A DNA stretch of 64,000 nt from Baylisascaris procyonis (lineage: Eukaryota > Nematoda > Chromadorea > Rhabditida > Ascarididae): positions 1 to 64,000 of the forward strand of contig JAZARR010000233.1 of the NCBI GenBank assembly GCA_037389465.1, written 5' to 3'. Positions 61,181 to 64,000 of this stretch are shown in pieces (position 1 is the stretch's first letter; the number at the start of each line of letters is the position of its first letter). Position numbers and translations under genes: made by a program. Under the pieces are notes generated by a model. That model ran no database searches. It was given only the letters and a program-made list of their open reading frames with translations, and was not told the origin of the DNA.

Positions 61181-62305
61181 ATGTCAACATCACAAAGTTG
61201 CACACGTTGCAAACAAAGCGATGTATGGCGAATACAATTACGTCAATGTGAACATTTCGTTTGCATCGCTTGTGCACTTCTGCATTTGCGCTATTGGATC
61301 AGTTCGAAGTCAAAAGCGAGGATTAAATGTCCTAAACCAAGCTGCCCAGTTCGAATCCACGAAAATGATATCGATGCACTATTAGATCCACTAAATGATG
61401 ATCTCAACATTTACGTAGAATGTGCACAACGTGAATGGTTACTGTATCAACATAGAAAGAACGTTATACAGTATGCATTTGGTGGTGAAATTAAACAATG
61501 TCCATTATGTAAATCTGTCTATACCGAATATGATGGCTGTCATTATGTTCAGTGTGTGAATATTCGATGTAGACAATATTTTTGTTGGGAATGTGGCCAA
61601 CCGGTCGATTCGTTCCAACATTTCGCTGGTGCTAAATGTAAAGTTGGATGGGATGATATTTGGAAACTTTGTTATTTATTACGGTTTCTCTTCTATACGG
61701 AAGGTTGTGTTTTGCTAATTTTTGCACCATTTATTCTACCAGCTATGAGTTATATTCTACCACTCATCATTGTTCTATTATTCTCATATTACGGTACCGA
61801 TTCGATAAGAGCGAGACTTCGTCAGATGGATTATACACCAATAGTAATAACTGCTGCCGCAGCAGTTTCCTTTCCAGTATTGCTCATTGTTGGTCTACCG
61901 CTTGCGATCGGATCGTTTTTGATCATAATTCCAATAGAATTAGCGCTTATATTTGTAATAGCTGTGAAAAATTTGCCAGTCGTTGGGAAGGTGTTTGATA
62001 TGATCTACTGCGCCGAGATGATAGCTGGTTGCTTAGGATTAGACAATTGGCGTACTCTATTGCGTGATAGTAAAGAGGCTCGACGTCTCAATGAGGTTCA
62101 ACTCAAGCAGCTCGAGCTTGAAAAAAGTGAACGTCCATTAGATGAACAACAGGTTGCCCAACAAGGGTCACCTGCAATTGTTGGTGCTACACCTGTGCCG
62201 CAAAGTTCGAATACTCCGTCAACACCGGTTGATAAAGTGAAGGGAATCGCACAAGGTTTGCCAATTGTTGGTGGATTCATTAGCAAGCTTCCAGGCATGA
62301 AATGA
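61181..62305 (+). CDS. Membrane RING/Rcat-type E3 ubiquitin ligase without IBR domain
   Basis: A complete single-exon gene, 374 residues. Residues 7-55 form a RING1-like C3HC4 set (C7, C10, C23, H25, C28, C31, C50, C55). Residues 107-153 match an RBR Rcat/RING2 exactly in spacing: C107-x2-C110-x9-C120-x4-C125-x4-C130-x4-C135-x2-C138, then H147 and C153. This is the parkin Rcat plan, in which C120 would be the thioester cysteine. The segment between them has a single Cys, so the IBR is missing. The His and Glu of the parkin triad appear replaced by Y122 and Y133. Hydrophobic segments at about 175-201, 219-238 and 239-262 anchor it in a membrane, as in RNF19-like ligases. The tail (about 295-345) is charged, then Ser/Pro-rich. 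Being intronless beside multi-exon genes, it could be an old retrocopy. Confidence 0.85.
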   Translation: MSTSQSCTRCKQSDVWRIQLRQCEHFVCIACALLHLRYWISSKSKARIKCPKPSCPVRIHENDIDALLDPLNDDLNIYVECAQREWLLYQHRKNVIQYAFGGEIKQCPLCKSVYTEYDGCHYVQCVNIRCRQYFCWECGQPVDSFQHFAGAKCKVGWDDIWKLCYLLRFLFYTEGCVLLIFAPFILPAMSYILPLIIVLLFSYYGTDSIRARLRQMDYTPIVITAAAAVSFPVLLIVGLPLAIGSFLIIIPIELALIFVIAVKNLPVVGKVFDMIYCAEMIAGCLGLDNWRTLLRDSKEARRLNEVQLKQLELEKSERPLDEQQVAQQGSPAIVGATPVPQSSNTPSTPVDKVKGIAQGLPIVGGFISKLPGMK

Positions 62306-63310
62306 CGATTCAATATTTTCGATTTTTGCATCGCCAACTCATGTTATAATGAAACTATTGAATATATTTCTTACTGATACTGTTCGCATGCTAATGTCTT
62401 CATAATGTTTACAACAAAATTTTAATTGTAAATACTCTTAGCATAAATCTATACTCTCAACATTAAAGATTATTCTTGATTAAACTTTCAATCATTTGAC
62501 TAAGGCAAAGCACTTCAGGATAACAGCTTCTATTCATTTCGCTGTTAGCATTATTCATCAATCACTCAGCTACATCTTTGAACATATAATCCTTTTACAT
62601 TGCTAGAGAGTTTGAAGTATTTTCTGCGCAATTATATGTCAATTCACAAATTGGCGAAACTTACAAGTTACCTCTCGAATATATGCAACTTTATCATTAT
62701 ATATTATTCTTTAGAGAATTTTTTGGGGAATTTGCATGTTCTGAAATTTATAAACGGGATTTATTTATTATTTGTTGGGAAAGGCAGTAAAGCTTTTGAT
62801 GTTTTTTTTACGTTTATATGAGGGAAAGATAAACATCAACGAAATATCAACAACAATCCAAGAGGCCTTAAGGAATCAAAGGTAGAAGTATCCATAACTG
62901 CATTTATCCTTCAATCATAAAATGTTGAAATATTAAAGAACGTAAATTGCGATATCAACTCAACAAAATTGCAGTTTGGATCTTATGCATCAATAGGATG
63001 GTGAACTGACTACGACAGCATTCACGGATAAATGCTGCTTGAATAAAATGTCGATGGATGAAGTGTGTGTAGACAGTATGTCCATTGATGAAGTGACCAC
63101 TGACCAGATTGCCGATGTGTCAAGTGTCCAGTGATTGAATAAATGTCTGTGAATGGAATACCGTCAACTTAATGTCCACTCAATGTTGATTCAGAATAGT
63201 CTCTTGAATTTAGCACCTATCTTCGATAGCAACAACAACAACAATAACAAAACAACAATAACAACAACCAATAATCATTAATAATAGTAACAGTAAATAA
63301 AATCTGAGCC
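62306..63310. other. 3' flank of the ligase gene and intergenic DNA
   Basis: No further gene seen. 63,020-63,190 is a degenerate repeat of ATGTC(C/G)AT(T/G)GATGAAGTG-like motifs. 63,226-63,300 is AAC/AAT trinucleotide-rich and lies just past the stop of the minus-strand gene. Confidence 0.45.
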
Positions 63311-63319
63311 ATTGAAGGG

Positions 63320-63940
63320 TCACTGATCGACGATGATTTCCTGAAATCCGAACAAATCGAGCTCAAAAGTATCAACCGAAGCTCCCGTAGAGTATTCATC
63401 TGAAATTATTCAAGCTACTTACTTATCGTGGCATACTCGACAATCCGTTCTATAATCAATATGTTCTAATTTTTTTTTATAAGCAACCTCACCTCACTGT
63501 TAGAGATATAAAAATATACGAATAGAAGATCCGACAGACGTTTTGAAAGGATGCACAAAAATTGCTTTGTATTTACTTACATTAAGACACAAAAGTACGA
63601 TAGTATAGCAGCAATATTGGAAACCTACAATATCAATTGCACATAACCATTTCAAAGACTCCTCAAATGACAGCGTATAGCACAAAGGACAGCCTTCATT
63701 CTCATTATTAGGCGCTTTCTGAAGTACAATAACACTTCTGAGGTTTGAATGAATTCGCTTGCCGGTGAATTCATCGGTAATGGTTTCATCGGATGAAACC
63801 GACGATGAAAGCGTTGATGCATTATACGCCTCTGAACCACCGACGACATCTCGATAATAGCGAGCCACTTCCGGAATGAAACCACTCTCCATACCTTCAT
63901 AAGCGATACCGTAACTTAATATGCTCATACCAAAACGTAA
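63320..63940 (-). CDS. Last two exons of an unrecognised gene (possible PH-like end)
   Basis: The upstream exon, ending at 63,625, reads MSILSYGIAYEGMESGFIPE, VARYYRDVVGGSEAYNAS, a Ser-rich loop, TDEFTGKRIHSNLRSVIVLQ, then CPLCYTLSFEESLKWLCAID. The donor GTAG|GTTTCC (phase 1) joins a TAATTTCAG acceptor at 63,399, giving DEYSTGASVDTFELDLFGFQ, then EIIVDQ and a TGA at 63,320-63,322. The N-terminus is uncertain. An in-frame TGA lies at about 63,963, so either Met at 63,928 starts the protein or a weak TTATAAAG acceptor at 63,941 continues a larger gene beyond the window. The stretch VIVLQ...CYTLSFEESLKWLCAI resembles the final strand and helix of a PH domain; this is a weak inference. About 127 residues if complete. 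Confidence 0.5.
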
Positions 63941-64000
63941 CTTTATAAGCACATTTATTCATTCAAATTCATACGTGGAACTTATATGGCGGCAACAAGT

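Noticed and set aside
61660..61998. Second plus-strand frame of 112 codons within the ligase gene
   Set aside because: It is an alternative-frame shadow of the intact RING/Rcat coding sequence.

Overview
The window is eukaryotic: AT-rich, with GT-AG introns, and with conserved animal genes split into short exons. A nematode is the best guess. Splice acceptors of the TTTACAG type lie directly in front of start codons, as trans-splice sites do, and introns range from under 100 bases to kilobases. This is inference; no rRNA, tRNA or spliced-leader gene was seen that would settle the lineage.

Layout. 1-21,400 is mostly non-coding. It holds a likely two-exon secreted cysteine-rich peptide (minus, 5,511-6,046), a possible exon block near 20 kb, three (AT)n tracts and a strong hairpin at 4,409-4,454. 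21,439-25,599 (minus) carries five consecutive, phase-compatible exons of a glypican, the GPI-anchored heparan sulphate proteoglycan core family. One of its introns contains a tandemly duplicated segment with a candidate poison exon. 28,600-32,460 (minus) has cysteine-rich coding-like segments and a signal-peptide first exon; these may be glypican 5' exons or a separate secreted protein. 32,500-44,200 is gene-poor, with minisatellites, microsatellites and several inverted repeats.

44,287-48,754 (minus) is a complete six-exon proteasome beta-2 subunit gene (pbs-2/PSMB7), with a 5' leader exon that carries a short uORF. About 0.5 kb upstream of it begins the outstanding feature: an uninterrupted-to-variant (TG)n array of 10,248 bp (49,287-59,534). 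The left 7.2 kb is perfectly pure. The right 3.0 kb is interrupted only by TG-to-TC variants and includes a 20-bp higher-order repeat. The array is bracketed by an inverted pair of 42-bp sequences, 39/42 identical, each just behind a splice-acceptor-like AG.

59,900-60,310 is coding-like on both strands and unresolved. 61,181-62,305 (plus) is an intact intronless gene for a membrane RING/Rcat ubiquitin ligase of unusual, IBR-less architecture. 63,320-63,940 (minus) holds the last two exons of a gene that I do not recognise.

The proteasome subunit and the ubiquitin ligase both belong to ubiquitin-dependent protein turnover, but they are divergently placed on either side of the array and nothing suggests co-regulation. 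The very long ORFs of Cys-Val or His-Thr repeats across the array are artefacts of the dinucleotide repeat, not genes.
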